Below, piece by piece: positions 11,412-25,500 of a DNA stretch of 64,000 nt. The notes beneath the pieces are model-generated. The model saw only the letters and a program-made list of their open reading frames with translations. It had not been told where the DNA came from and ran no database searches. Source of the stretch: Arenicola marina (Eukaryota; Annelida; Polychaeta; Arenicolidae); assembly GCA_964019135.1 (NCBI GenBank), contig CAXHSH010000293.1:62001-126000 (forward strand). The letters are read 5' to 3'. The position numbers and the translations under genes are program-made. Within the stretch, counting starts at the first letter, position 1. Every line of letters starts with the position of its first letter.

Positions 11412-12950
11412 GTATTTCACATTCACGGACTGACGTCATGGATGAGTCATCGCGGGTTAACTACAAGGACATTAGTTTCATAATTATCTTGTCAAATCAG
11501 TTGCCCTCTCTCAGCCCCGATACCTCTTTCTCCCCCTCCTTCCGACCGTTATCCCTACACCTATAGCTACCACGGGAGGAGCGGTTAGAGAAGACAATTA
11601 ATACTTGACAGCTGGTTGCTTATGTTGTAGAGCTCAACCCATTGACCTTTCTGGTCGACGGATTAATTGCTTGCAAATGAAAAACTACCTGAGGAGGAGA
11701 GCATACAGGCGCTTATTAGTATTGAAATAATAGACTGACTCATCCAACAACTGTCATAACTCTTTTCTCTCACAATAAGAGGCTGCCAACCCTCTGCTCC
11801 TCATCCACCGACCAACTCCCGATATTACTGCCCCCTCCCCCGTCCCTCCCTCCCCGAAAGCCGATCCCCTCCTACCCTCACCCAACCATGACGGTGAACG
11901 GTATTCACAATCGTGTAGTGACGTTAAGCTGTGTCATCGGCAGATAACTGCAAGGACAGCAGTTATCATGTAAAATTAGTCACCCTCCCTCAGCCCCTTT
12001 TTTCCCCCTCCCTCCTAGTCCGACCGTTTTTCCTACACCTCTTCCGCATTCATCGAGTTCACCGCGTCCCACCACTATTTAGCATGTCGCCCCTCCGTTA
12101 CTACCACCTATGAGTGAGGGACGTACTCCAGCCGCCCACCCGCCACCCCACGCCCGCACCCCAAGGACACCAATACATTAATTTGAGAGGCTACCCAGAC
12201 CAGTGGAGTCACCGAAGCGTGTCGCGAGGGAAAGCCAGCTGCACTACTAGTCACCACTGAGCGTGTTCAGACTTGTCTCTTTTTGGGTGGGCTTGAAGGT
12301 GAGGGGAGGCGGGTGGATGTAATGGCGGTGTGCGCAGTTCACCCCAGCTGCCTTTTCATCGGATTTCGACATGAGGGTGAGCAGTAATGTAAAGACAATA
12401 TTGAATTCAGTTCCCTGTTTTCGATTGAGAACATGAGTTCTGGTGTTTATAGTTTTTTCTCTGTGTAGTTGTTATTTTTAAATGTAAGGCTTCAACAGAA
12501 AGTGATAGGCTTGTTTTACTTATAACTAATAGTTTTGTCAGACATAACGTACGTTGGATGTCCTGTTGAGATTACTCCAATAGCTAGTCTAAAGATTACG
12601 ATGTAGTGGCGTTTCGACAGTTTTGAGTGTTTAATCAGGGTACATTGGTGGTTTTGTCGAAGATTTATGTACCCGTTAGTTTATCCTCGATCCCCTTTTA
12701 CAAAGCACGCGGGCCGTTCTTAGACTGCGAATCACGGGGTAACCGAAGTTTTTGCACACAGTGAGGGTGCTGTGTGATCAGTATCAGTCAGTATCATTTA
12801 CTGACGGAACATTTCGACCAAAGACAGCTAAAATGAGTCAGATCCCCACCACTGGTTTGTTCCGCTCCCTACATTGAGTTGGCTAAAGAGAATTAAGTTT
12901 CCATGCCTACCTTTCCACTTTGTTGTAATTGGTTAGAAAAACAGATGGTG
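11412..12950. other. Non-coding, pyrimidine-rich stretch
   Basis: Contains polypyrimidine-rich segments (CTCCCTCCC types near 11490-11560, 11825-11880 and 11985-12060) repeated in loosely similar form, which accounts for the short frames found there. No coding or RNA gene was recognised. Confidence 0.4.
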
Positions 12951-13374
12951 AGAGACGCTTGGGGGAGGGTTCAGTGGTTATGCACGCATGCTCTATTTTT
13001 AGTGTTGAGGCGATGAGGAGAGGGTGGTTGATGGAGGGGGTTGGGCCGCGTATGCACTATTTTTAGAAACGACATAAATATTAAGAAATGAGGCGGGTGT
13101 GTGGAGGGGGGTTCCCCTTTCGGAGTTTAGATGCATTCTCTATTTTTAAAAATGATATCAGGGTAGGGAGGAATGAGGTGTTGTTACCTCTGTGCGTGGT
13201 AGTGCTATGATGGTTCAGGTTTATTGGTAACGTTTTATTTAATATGAAACAGTTATGTGTAACATACGGCAATGATAATAGGATTTTTTTAAATGTTTCA
13301 TTGAATTATGAATTACATTTTGGGCAGCATTCGCATAACTAGAACAACACAATGGTAAAAATATAGAATTATTA

Positions 13375-15386
13375 CTGACAGAAGTCTAAAGACTGCTTTA
13401 TTCGGTTTGTAAATTTGTTTGTTTGTGTGTTTGTTTATTCGCTCGATACAGGTCGCAATTCAAAACCTACGGTCATCAAACTTCACAGAAAGAAAGATTT
13501 GGGAAATAGCCCGGCTAAGTTCGTTAATGGCATATGTAGGTCAAAGGTCAAGGTCACAACGATTTTTTGAAAAAAAATCGTAGAACGCGAATATCTCCCT
13601 TAATATTAAGTCTAGAGACTTCGGGTAAGTTTCAGAATGTGCTACTATTTAAGGCGCATCTTTCAGCCGTTGATCACTTTTTGACGCGTCATACTCATTT
13701 TCGAGCTACATGACGTTTTATGTTTTCCGAAAAACGCCAAAGATGACCTTGAACGGTTGTGCTGCGATTTGACCACTTTAGGTTAAAGATATCACTCTGG
13801 TGTTCTGGCCTCTCATAAAAATATAAATGAAACTGGCCCCTGTGAAATCTGAGATTTTTCGCATGCGTCATATGACGTCAGGATGACGTCACTTTTGGTA
13901 CATACAAAAAATCGTCAAAAATCGGAAAAAAATGCTAAAAATACAAAAATGGCGCCGTATGGTAGGGAAAAAGATTCCTAGTTCAGCAGAATAATAAAAA
14001 CAATATGTTCTAATCTTACTTCCGGTTCCAGGGGTGACGGCAATTCCCTATGGGACCTCCCATGTTAAAGCCCTCAATCTCTCAGGCTGGGGAAATTTTG
14101 TTTGCCCCGTATTTCATAGGTGCCTGCATCAAACAGTTTCGGGATTTTTTCGTTGGTTAAACAAGGTACCCAGTAACCATGGTCCTTACTAGAGGGAATG
14201 CGGATAATAACTGACGTCACAGGATTTGTTTGAAATTTTCCCTATTGTGAAAGATAGGGATTTTTGGGGCTTGCAGGGGCTCCCACGGGCGTCCTATTGA
14301 AGCCAACGCTCTATGTTTTCAGTTGTTGATGGATAGTAGTAGGATGAGTCATTAACTATAAACACGGCGACATAGCCCTGTAACTTTTTGGTATATAGTC
14401 GAACGCGTTTAACATGGGATCCTATGGAGATAATCAAACTTCCTTCAATATGACGTACTTCCGTTTGAGCGATCTCACTTTGCTTTACGACGGTGCGAGA
14501 TATGGACGGGTGCAAGAGGTCTACGGTATACCCACGGCAAACGCGCGTCTCAGTTTCGTTTCTATGGCCACCGAAGATTTGCTCAATGATAAAAGTATAC
14601 ACATTGGGTCTAACTTAAAAAAATCCTCAAAAATCGGCAAAACAAGCTAGAGCTTAGATCTTTACGGATGGTGGTAGGGAACATACGTATCCAGATCACT
14701 ATTGGCAGCTAATCTTTATTATTATTTTTATCATGGCTGCAGAGTCCTTTCTGCGTCTGTTTTTTTTAATTTATCCGTAATGATGAAGAATAGCAATTTT
14801 CGGTAATTATGTCAAGCCATATCAGAAGAGCTGACCGTCCTACCGCCGTTCTAGTCAACGTTTTTGATTGATAGTACAAAGGTTTGTGTTTTGGTATTTG
14901 GACGTGGTCGTGCGTCATGCCATGACGTCAGCATGACGTGATGACGTCATAATTTGGTAAATGCCATTACTGGCCAATTATACGTCATAGCGACTTCCGG
15001 TTTGTTTGAGGTTAAACCTTATACCAAGAGACAACTGGTGGTATGCGTAACTTTTTTGGTGGTACTGAAGCGTGTGCGTCAAAAACGACGTCCAAGTTTA
15101 CGTTACCCGACTTAATCGCGAGATCGTCTAAGTTTCAACTACATAGGCACTAGCTGAAATCAGTAGGTACATAAGCAGGTAAAGTGAAAAACATTGAAGC
15201 TAAATTGTTCATTTTTGTAAGCGTCAGTGACGTCATGTGACGTCACGTTGACGTTTCCATGGCAACGGAACTAAGCCCAAAGTTAAAGTATAGAGAGTCT
15301 GGCCAAATTGGAAAATTCAATAAAAATCAGGTGAAGAGAGAGAGAGAGAGGAGCTGTACGACATTGGTGCAAGTTACTTCTGTCAG
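13375..15386. mobile_element. ~2 kb insert in the array, with TGACGTCA cluster
   Basis: One array copy is continuous at 16340-16370, whereas its homologue is split after AGAATTATTA (13374) and resumes at about 15419 (ATATAAGTTTGTGTATTAG). The inserted DNA starts CTGACAGAAGT at 13375, and the inverse ACTTCTGTCAG lies at 15376-15386, suggesting short terminal inverted repeats; about 32 further bases precede the resumed array. The insert carries seven exact TGACGTCA palindromes (13873, 13884, 14212, 14923, 14942, 15228, 15238). No convincing protein is encoded. It is probably a non-autonomous DNA element. Confidence 0.5.
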
Positions 15387-18300
15387 TCCCATTCAGCCTA
15401 CGGCTGATTATGGTCTTGTTATATAAGTTTGTGTATTAGATGCTTCACAGGCAATCAAATTTATGTTCTATGTAGCATTCGGGGCAATACTTAGACAATA
15501 GTGAAACGACTATGAAGTATTATGTAAGTTTTATGTTTCAAATGGCATAAAGTATAAGTTATGGGCAACATGTATGTAGCTCATTAGAAAAGTGTGAAAC
15601 ATATAGGTAACATTTTGCATGTTTAGCCTTTCATATAGCATCAAGTTTTTATTTTATGCCACATTCGGGGACTTAATAGACAACCGTCAAAGAATACTTA
15701 TGTATACTATAAATTTCAATATTTAATGCAAGGAAGCTTAGGTTTATGTGGCAATAATAAAGCGAATTGTTTCCAGGATGTTGAAGTTATGTATCAACTT
15801 ACAATGAGTTTGCCAACGATTAAGAGAATAACTGGTTATAGCTGGCCCTGTTATAACTGTGTGGAGACAAATGTGAAAAGAAATGGTATGATCACAGGAA
15901 TTAGGTCTGAATAATCAGTGACGTTGCAAACTCAGAGAGGATGCAGCGGACATACATGCGTTTTCTATTTTTGGACAATACCTTATGTTGAGAGGTGAGG
16001 AGTAGAGAGTTGGGTGGTTAGAGAATAGGTACTATGATAGAGAGAATAGGGGCGTGTGTGCACTACTTCTAGCAATGTCAATGTTAGGATATGAGGCGTG
16101 TGGGTGAGGGGATTCACTTTTCGGAGTGGAGATGCTTGCATGCTCTATTTTTATAAATTATATCAAGTTAGGAAGGAATCAGGTGTTGTTACCTATATGC
16201 GTGGTACTGCTATGGTTGAAGATGCTAAGATATACTTATAAAGTTTTATTTAATTTGAAAGATTTATGTGTAATACACGGCAATTCATTGAATTATGAAT
16301 TAAATGTTATGCAGCATTCGCATAAGTAGGATCAGACAATGGTAAAAATATGTAATTATTATATAAGTTTGTGTATTAGATGATTCATATGCAATCAAGT
16401 TTATGTTTTATGTGCCGGTTAGGTCAATACTTAGACAATTGTGTAACAAATATGTAAGTATTCTGTAAGTTTTATGTTTCATAAGTCATAAAGTCTAAGT
16501 TATGTGCAACATTTATGTATCTCATTAGACAATTATGAAACATAGGTAGCATTCTACGTTTTGCCTTTCATATATCATCAAGCTTATATTTTGTTCGGGT
16601 ACTTAATAGACAACCGTGAAAGAATACATATGTATACTATAAATATCGGTATGCAATGCAAGGGAGCTCAGCTTTATGTAGTAATAATAATGAAAAATTG
16701 TGTCCATGATATTGAAGGTATGTATCATCCTACGGTGAACTATGAAATAAAGTAATAATTGTGTATGCATTGCGAGTGAACATTAAATTTAAACCATGTT
16801 ACACTAAAATGTTTGGTGGAACATGGACATTTTGCAAAGCAAGTGATGTAAATGTGGATTGCGCAGCAGTTTGCCAACGAACAAGACAATAATAGGCTAT
16901 AGGTGTCACTGTTATCATCTGGGATGAGACAAATATGGAAAGCGGTATGATCAGTGTAGTTAGGTTTGAATGATGAGTGAAGTTATTTATTAGAATACAG
17001 TGAACGAAAGTAATGGCTTTTATGTATAGCTGTTGTACCGGCAGAGTCTCTAGCAGTAATGTAATGTGTAATTTGTTAAAGATAAAATGAGAAATACTTA
17101 GGCAATAAGATATAATTAACAAATCGAATACGAAAGTATTTTTCAAGTTTTATTTTTCATGTCATCATGTAAATAGTTATGTGTTACATACGTGCAGCTC
17201 ATTTGACAATTATGAAATGTATGAATAGCGTTCTACATGTTTTATCTTTTATATGTCATCAAGTTTACATCACATTCGGGAAAGACAACCGTGAAAGAAA
17301 ATATAAGTTTATGTATTCAGTGTTTCATATGTCATGTTTGCGTATTTATGTAACACTCGTGGAACCCGTAGGCAATGTTAAAACGGATACATGTATATTC
17401 TGTACATTTCTGTACTCAATACCGATAACCTTGGGTTTCTGTAGTGATGATGTAAAGGATTGTTTCAATTATGTTAAAGTTATGTATCAGAGTACAATGA
17501 ACTAGGGAATAAAGTAACAACTTGTACGTATGACATTCAAGTAGACATTTTATGTGAACCATGCTGCACGTGTGTCACGATTGACGTTTGATGTGTTTGG
17601 CGGAACATAGATCTTTTGCAAAGCAAGTGATGTAAAGTTGGATTGCACTGCAGTTACCAATTTTAAGAGAATAAGCCGCTGTCGTGGTTATAATATATGT
17701 TAGACTACTAAGACACGCTATGATCAGTGTACGTAGGACGGTAAAATGAGTAACATGTTTAATGTAACATGTAGTCTTATGTTTTTTCGATCGTTCATGG
17801 CAAGTAAGATGTGCTTAATGTAACAATGATAGGTTTAGTAAAATAAAAATTCTGTTAAGTTGAAGTTCTTGATCAACATACAACGAACAACGGAATAAAT
17901 GGAAAACTTTTGTGTATGAATATTGTTTACTGGCTGAGAAACTAGGTGGAAATGTAATGCGTAATTTGTTTAAGATCCAATGCGACATAACTTGCGTAGT
18001 GCAAGTTGGGAAGCCACATAATAACTTACAGGAAGGAGTTTCTGTTAAATTAAGATCTAATCAGAGTAGTTAGGTATGAACAGCGAGTGATATGTTTAAT
18101 GAACTCTGTTATATGATTTTGTTTTCAGTTAGCAAAATATTTGTAAGGATAAGCTCTGCTTCCTTTAGTGATGACAGGTTTAGTAAAATAACTGTTTCAA
18201 TTATTTCGAAGATATGTATCAACATACAGCGAACGACAGAAGAAGGCAATAATTTTTATGTAAAACCTTTGAAGTAAACATTAAATGTAAACCATTTTGC

Positions 18301-19588
18301 ACGCGTGTGACGATTGATGTGCGGAATGTTTGGTCCTATATATCTCTTGTGGAGCAAGGGATGCAACGCGGATTCACACAATCGTTAACCAAACAAAAAT
18401 GATTGAGTAAATACTTGTTATAGTTGTCGCTGTTATGAGATGTGTTAACACAAGTATGAAGAGAAGCATTACACGTAAACATTTTGTATCGGTAGAGGAC
18501 CTAAGTGCATATATAATGTCATTTGTTAAAGAACTAATATGAAATCATATGCGTGACGTAAGTTAGGGAATAGTATAAAAAAATACGTGATGAGAACATT
18601 GCTTCATTATCATATGATCAAAATAGTTAGGTGTGGATAACAAGTGACGTGTGAAATGTAACATGTACTGTGACTTTGTTTTCAGAAAGTCAAATGTTGC
18701 GCAATGTAAGTATAAGCCCCGCTTTATGTTGTGATGATGGGTTTAGTACAATAAATGTTTCAACCATGCTGTCGTTCTATACCAATATACGTTGAACTAC
18801 AAAAGGAAGTAAGAACTTGTAGGAAAGGCATTTCAAATGTGCATCAAATGTTAACCATGTTACACGGGTACCCTCAAATTGTGCGAATGAATTTCGGGTT
18901 GGTTAACATATAACACCAGTATGCACGTGTGAATAACGAGTGATTTGTTTAATACAACATGTACTGTGACTTTGTTTCACTGAATGACCTATTGCGCAAG
19001 GCAAGTATAAACCCTGCCTTAGATAGGTTGTACAATAAATGCTTCAATCATGGTGGAATTTTAATACGCATCTACAGCGAACGACAGAAGAATGTAATAA
19101 CTTATATATAACATATATTTCAAGTGAATACTAAATGTGAACCATACATTTACACGTATGTCGTGATTGATGTGTCAAATGCTTCGTCGTGCATATATCT
19201 TTTACAAAGCAAATATTGTAAACCGGGTTTGCACTACAATTACACAATCGTAAAGTGTTCAAGTAAACAACACGCGATATGTGTCGTTAACATAATCTAT
19301 GTGTTTAGTCACGCGTGAAAACAAACGACACGCATATAACTATTGAACAGGTAAACATATGAAATGTGTTACTTGTGAACGAACTAATGGGAAATAACAA
19401 ATGCAACACAAGTTGATGAATCGAATTATAAATTACGTAGAGGAGTTTTAGTTCAGCTAGCATATGATCAGACCAGTAAGATGTAAATAACTGGTTCTAT
19501 TGTTGTAATATAACATGTGGTGTGTCCACGCTAAAAAAAAACTGGTTCATGTAGAGATGATAGATTTATTTGAGAAAATGTTTCACTT

Positions 19589-19597
19589 AGGTTGATG
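19589..19597 (+). repeat. Target site duplication, left
   Basis: AGGTTGATG immediately precedes the terminal TAGCCCTG of the inverted repeat. The identical 9 bp follows the right end at 28016-28024. Confidence 0.85.
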
Positions 19598-20106
19598 TAG
19601 CCCTGAAGAACCCAGGACTCGCTGCCGCTCGCCCAAGCCAAGGTCCTGAAGTGCAACCGGCAAATCCTCAGCGAAATGAAACACCTCCGCTTCAATCTGA
19701 CTGTGATCTAATTGTGCGAGCATAGCGCGACCAATAATTATTATACTTCAATTCTACAGACCTTTAACTATAAATTTACCTTTATTTTGTTTCCTTACAG
19801 AACCGAAGAAGTCCACAGTGCCGGAGATAATCCAAGTTTCATATTTAGCGCTTCCGCCGCCATTGAAGTGACAAGCGGAAAATTCTGCCTAGGCGGCGCT
19901 ACGGGCACCGGAAGAACATTTCTCTGCCTTACCTCGCAGAAACGCCATGGGCGCTCGCAGGACCGTATCGGCGTCACAATAACGTATAGCAAATTTTAAA
20001 CTCCAGAACTTTTGTATTGAAAAAAATAAATTATTTTGTGAATCAAGGCAATTATGATGTTATACTTTTATTCTGTTTTCGACATACTACACTCTTCTTA
20101 CGCCTG
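19598..20106 (+). repeat. Left terminal inverted repeat (~509 bp)
   Basis: It pairs with 27512-28015. Mismatches are few: for example CCAAGCCAAGG here against CCAAGG on the right, and single-base changes near 19823, 19965, 20055 and 20073. A 95-codon frame (19712-19999) recurs in the right copy; since it lies wholly within the repeat it is probably incidental. Confidence 0.9.
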
Positions 20107-20196
20107 CATATAATTATATTAAATACACCAGCATTTATTTAAAAAAAATATCTGTGTATTTTGGTATTAAAAGAGCCTTGAGCACGTGTGATCAAA

Positions 20197-22551
20197 ATGG
20201 ATGCTGAAATAGATAACGTGAAGAAAGATTTAGGAATTGCATACCACGTACGAAGGGAACAAGTGGATGGCATTCGGTCCATTTGTTCAGGACAGAGCGT
20301 CTTTGTCGTCCTGCCTACTGGTTTCGGGAAGAGCGACATAGCCATTTTCCCACCCTTGATTCTGGACAAAGTAACGTCACTTTATACCGATAACGCACAC
20401 TATGTTTAATATAAACAGCGACATATGTGGTAAAGTTTTATAATTTGTTATCTGTAAGATTCTAAAGTATCTCCCAATTATAACCAGTAAAGCCCCTGTG
20501 TGAGGATAATCTTTAGCCATTTTGGCTACCTCGCTACAATACCCTTTCTTTATATATTTTGTTAATAGTTGACAACCGGGAAGAAACACATGGCCGTTGT
20601 GGTTAGTCCACTCACTGGTCTTATGTGGGACCAGCACACGAGGTGGTCAGACCGAGGTGTGAAATGCCTGTCAATTAGCGAGCTGGAAAATGAGTCGACA
20701 GGTACGGGGTATTATTATAAACATAAATTTAATCCTGTGCCAAACTTAAGTCCTACCTTCCACGAAAGGAATAAAAAAATGTACGTTAATGGCAAATGGG
20801 CTACTAAAAAAAAAGCTATGATCATGCCCATTAATGTGTTACATGAGATATCGAAAACATTTATACAATAAAACAAAGTTGTGTTTCAGAGGTCACTGAT
20901 GACAATTGTTCAGTGGTTTGGGCTTCCCCCGAAAGCCTGCTAGGTGACCGATGGGAACAAACTCTTAAGAAGTGGAGTCGTAGGACATGTGTCCTAGTTA
21001 TTGACGAGGCGCACTGTCTCAGTATCTGGTAACTCTTCACTTTGCCTTCATAGAAACTAATACACTGTTACGACAGCTCTGAAGCCTAACAATACCTAGA
21101 AGTTATATAGTATTTACTTAATAGAAAACTTTTTCATATAGTGGTATACCAAAACCTTAAATTCTTAAATAATTAAATGTTACCCACAGGACCCCTTTGC
21201 GGAGAGGCAAACGTTAATGTCGGATATTTCTTAAAAACTTTTATGACATTCTGTGTTGGATTAGGGGTCCCTCTTTCCGACCTGATTATGCTAAAGTGGG
21301 TAGGCTCCGGGCGGTGTTGACATGTCTAGTGTTGATAATGACGGCGACAGCCAGCAAGGACATCTTCCACGACATCCTCCAGAAACTATTCCTGCAGCCA
21401 GAACAGATCCATACAATCGCCGTGGTTCCTGATAGGTAAGGCTCATGTATAATATATTTTGTGTGTAAATAAAAAATTATTACTTTGTAATATTAACATA
21501 TAACCACAGCAGTTAAGGATATGTTAGACCCCATATATATCGATTGAATGCAGACTTTATGTATAAGCATTTATTGTGCCCGAAATGTTCCTTATATCAA
21601 ATGAAATTAATTTACTGTAACGAACTTTTGAAAACTTCAGGCCAAATATCTACCTGAGGTGGAATGAGAAAGCTACGCTGTCCTCAGCTTTCGACTGGTA
21701 TGTCTCAGAACTCCGGCGTGACGACGTTAGAGCGGCCAAGGCTATAATCTTCTGTCGGTATGATAATTTTTTAATTATGGCACACTAAGGTAAAACTTCA
21801 ATTACATTAATGATAGCATAGTTTAAAAAAGGAAAAATATCATACTTTGTTTATTTTATACGACCACTAATTATGCAATTATCGAATAGGTAACCGCATA
21901 CAAGATAAATATATATAATGAAACATAAATATCTATAGTATGATATATTTTGTGCATACTTTTGTAACTTCATTTATTCTGTATGCTACCTTACCTATCC
22001 ACAGAACCATCCAAGCAGTGACAGAGGTATTCGGCCACTTGTCGGCGTTTATGCCTTACCGACCTAGGGACAGGCCGAGAGGACAATACATAATCCAGAT
22101 GTATCACGGCCACCTGGGAAAGGCAAGTCAGACCGTCATCATGGATGAGTTCTGTCGGCAAAATAGCCGCATTCGCTGTGTGGTATCGACGGTGGCGTTT
22201 GGTATGGGAGTGCAGATACCAGACGTCCGGTTTGTGCTGCACTGGGGGCCGTCTTCCAAACTTGTAACCTACTGGCAGGAGATAGGACGATGCGCAAGAG
22301 ACGGAGATCCAGGAGAGGCCGTCATGTACTTGACACGGCGGTCTACGCCGTCTGATGTTTTCGACCAGGGCATGGTAACACTGGTGAAGGAGCTCGGCAG
22401 CAAGTGTCTCAGGCAGTACATTCTTGACAGCCTAAAGCTTCCAGAAATGGAGACGGCAGACATCGTTAATTGCTGTCACGGAAAAAGGTGCTGCACATTC
22501 TGCACAGAAAAAGCAGCGAAATCAACGGGAAAGGTTAAACCAAAAACATGA
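20197..22551 (+). CDS. RecQ-like DNA helicase of the transposon, 426 aa, intact
   Basis: Six exons: 20197-20370, 20569-20701, 20890-21028, 21265-21435, 21641-21757, 22005-22551. All junctions are GT/AG and keep phase, giving 427 codons with no internal stop. The start ATG (MDAEIDNV) is preferred over the GTG nine bases upstream. Motifs: Walker A TGFGKS at residues 41-46, DEAH at 141-144 followed by CLSIWG and SFRPDYAKVGRLR, the RPNIY segment, FGMGVQIPDVRFVLHW (motif V) and QEIGRCARDG at 336-345 (motif VI with arginine finger). A short Cys cluster (NCCHGKRCCTFC) matches the zinc-binding region of RecQ proteins. Known of the family: 3'-5' ATP-dependent DNA unwinding. Inferred role: strand separation or repair during transposition. 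It is shorter than cellular RecQ helicases and lacks an HRDC domain. Confidence 0.85.
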
Positions 22552-22598
22552 CTGTAGATTTAGTACACCTGCCAAGCAACATCACATCGCTCAGCAGC

Positions 22599-25500
22599 CT
22601 ACATTAGTCCGGTAAAGGTTTGGGCTGTCCAATTGTCCATAGCAACACAAAGCTCCCTTAGCCGCTGGCCCATCCCTCGGGGATCTCTGAGGCTATCCCA
22701 CCTGGGAACTTCAGGGAAGGCAACGTGCTGGCGAGGCCCGCGACGGTCGTATCTCATCAGTCCCATGGGGTGAAACTCCCGGATGAACGTCGTGATGTCT
22801 CGGCTATAGCTGGGCGTGTACCGCTTCACCGCCATGTCTCGCCGCGAGGTACCAAGTTTACTGAGAAGTTCGTCTAGAAGCTGTCCGAACGCCCCGCTCA
22901 GCTGACTGCACCTCTTCAGTTGCTCTTCCGTGTAATTTCCCCGGGACCGGCCGAGCATCTCTGCCGAAGATTTAATGACCTATATGACTCGTAACATCTA
23001 CCGCTATGTAAATAATTTTTATGCGTGACGTCAGGATCTATTGTTACAAAAAATGTCGCTATGGCTACACTTATCTATTGGAAACGTCGCCGGCGCAACA
23101 ATGTCATGTTACTGTATTTCAACCGCCTTCACATTGATCTTGTATATAAACGTTATTATTTTCCTCAGAAAATATATTTGAATATTAATATCACCAACTT
23201 ACCTTTGAAATCATTGTTAAGAAATTCATTCACCAAGTCCAGCCCGATGTTGCCTCCAGGTCTCCCACTCAAGTTGGCGACCCGCTCCCAAGTGAGCTCG
23301 TGGCGCAGACGCTCGGGAGCGCATCCACCCGTATCTGTCGTGGAAATTAAAAAAAAATTAAAAGATGCAGGACATAGTGTAAATTTTCATTCATATAAAA
23401 ATGAAAATTTTACGTCGTATATCCATTTATGTCATCGTGCATTAGATCTATACATGATATTAATTACTGACCTTCGTCATATTTTAATAGATGTTTTGTA
23501 CAACTTACACGCAAGGAGTTTGTGGGCGATTATGACATATTTGTAATGCCGCCGGTGCCAGAAATCTAGGAGGTTGAGGCGCCAGAAGGAGAGTAGTCCA
23601 GGACCGTCGCCTTCCCGCACGGTGTCCTTCAGGGCCATGTGGGACAGGCCTCTCCACAAGAGAGACAGGTTGTGGCCCAGGACCTTGTCGTCGTCATCCT
23701 CGCCATCCTCACACTCCTGGCTGCAGTACCAGAGCCCTAACAAAAGCGATAAATTAACTTATATATAAAATATTATAAATAAATCCAATAGTTTTCTATT
23801 TTTGCTGGATTTTTTTGTAATTGATAGATACCTAATTGAAATTAAAGTTTATTATATTTATATATAAATTTCACTTACTCGGGATGTCTGCATAACGTAG
23901 ACCTAGGCAGGTTGGATGGTACTTCTCACACCGTTTGCAGTCATCGCCCAGACGACATTGCACGACGGCCTCATCCCTCTTCTTGTGACAGATACAATGA
24001 ATGTACCCGTCACTGTCGGTGCAGGCCTGCGAGCAGTACCAGTCGCCATCGGGTTGGTCCTCAAGTGGTGGATTGGTGCAGCCTAAGTGGAACCACGAAA
24101 TTGCGCACAAGTTGTTGCAGCACTGGACCATGGTTCCACCAAGACCTGGCAGTTATAAATAATATACATTAGGGAGGGGACAAGGAAGGGTATGATATAA
24201 AGGTATCATAAATATGTACAATACATAATATTTATCTTTGTTAATCTGAATAGGACGATTAATTTGATTTTTACTTACCCTCGTTGCATGTGCAGTAGGG
24301 ATAGAAATCCGCATCCTGCCCATCAAAGGACGCGTTGGCCACTCTGATTTCCTCGTCGTCGATTGGCTGCCAGCACCGTTCCACGATACGCGCGCTGAGT
24401 CGCCTCAACCAGGTCTGTTGCTGCAAGGGGTCGTCTGGGAGGTCCGCAGGCCGACTATCCTGGTCGGGCATGCCCGTCAACGCCAACGCGAGAAGCAGGG
24501 TGAGACCCTCCGTCGTGAACTATCAGGGCAATAAGACGTGCATAAGGACGTGTGTTAAGAACCAGATAAAGATGCAATTTATATATTTTGTTTAATGTCT
24601 ATATTAATTAGGTAGGCATATGTTTCGTTTTTCACCTGGATGAGATCGACGACGTGCTGGAAAGTTGTGCATGACGACCTTCTCCACAGACCGGTGCCGA
24701 AATAAATCTTTGATGTTGAATAGGGTCGCCGAGTCTGCAATACTGCCACCCTTGAAGAAGGCATTCATGGTATCCTGAAAAATAAAAATAAAGTTATAAA
24801 CTAAATGAGTTAATACTTGAAGATTTATTTAATTTTTCATCTGTCATTTTATCGAAAAATATATAATACTGGTATATAGCGGCTTATAAAGTACATTGTT
24901 CAGATTTATGATATAATATTTCATCGGAACATGTTTATGGTATACCTGCAGCATGATGCCTTCGCGGTGAAACTCCTGGGGGGCCGGAAGCAGCCCTTCC
25001 AGCGCATCAACGGGCGTCACCGCCAATGTTTGCGCACGCTTCGCATGGATCATGCGCTCGACGCTGAGTCCGTCCCCGTTGCAAGGTATGGTGTGTACGC
25101 GGTCCCCAGCCTCAGGGACGTAGCGGTGTAGATGAGCCATGATGTCGATGGTGCCCGCGTTGGTGGACGGATCCGCATCGATGACCCCGAGATTCACCAC
25201 GGTGCTCTTTCTCTTCATAGCACGTGACTGGCCATGAGGGAGGTGCAACTCAACGTGAAGGTGACTCAATGCCGGAAGATGAGACACCAGCACCCTCTCC
25301 ACGATGGCAGTCATCCTTTGCTGGAGTACGGAATAGTCAGACAGCTGAGGGAAGAAGCTGGCCGTATCCAGACGAACAGCTGGGATCACATCGTCGCTGG
25401 ACAGATGCAGGCTAGGCGTCCGGTGTTCAGACGCGAAAGCGAGAGCCATCAAACGAAACTCGTTTCCTTGCTCCCGGCTCTGGTGTTTCCTGTGCTGCTT

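Larger units (their letters stand above)
12950..19597 (+). repeat. Degenerate array of AT-rich units (left part)
   Basis: Diverged copies recur: 12960-13374 matches 15990-16370 (shared strings such as AGGTGTTGTTACCT and GCAGCATTCGCATAA). A second module recurs near 15726-15900, 16650-16760, 17420-17650, 18160-18350, 18733-18870, 19020-19200 and 19554-19590, with shared pieces like TTTTGCAAAGCAAGTGATGTAAA and TGTTTCAATTAT. The array continues after the inserted transposon at 28016, so both sides were once adjacent. Nothing in it looks coding. Confidence 0.7.

Noticed and set aside
14294-14602. 102-codon minus frame inside the ~2 kb insert
   Set aside because: No domain, and the insert shows no other coding signal; likely chance.
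19712-19999. 95-codon frame inside the left inverted repeat (and its copy 27619-27906)
   Set aside because: It lies wholly in the inverted repeats, has no domain, and its conservation is explained by repeat identity.
22085-22463. Minus-strand frames antisense to the helicase
   Set aside because: Shadows of the well-supported helicase exons.
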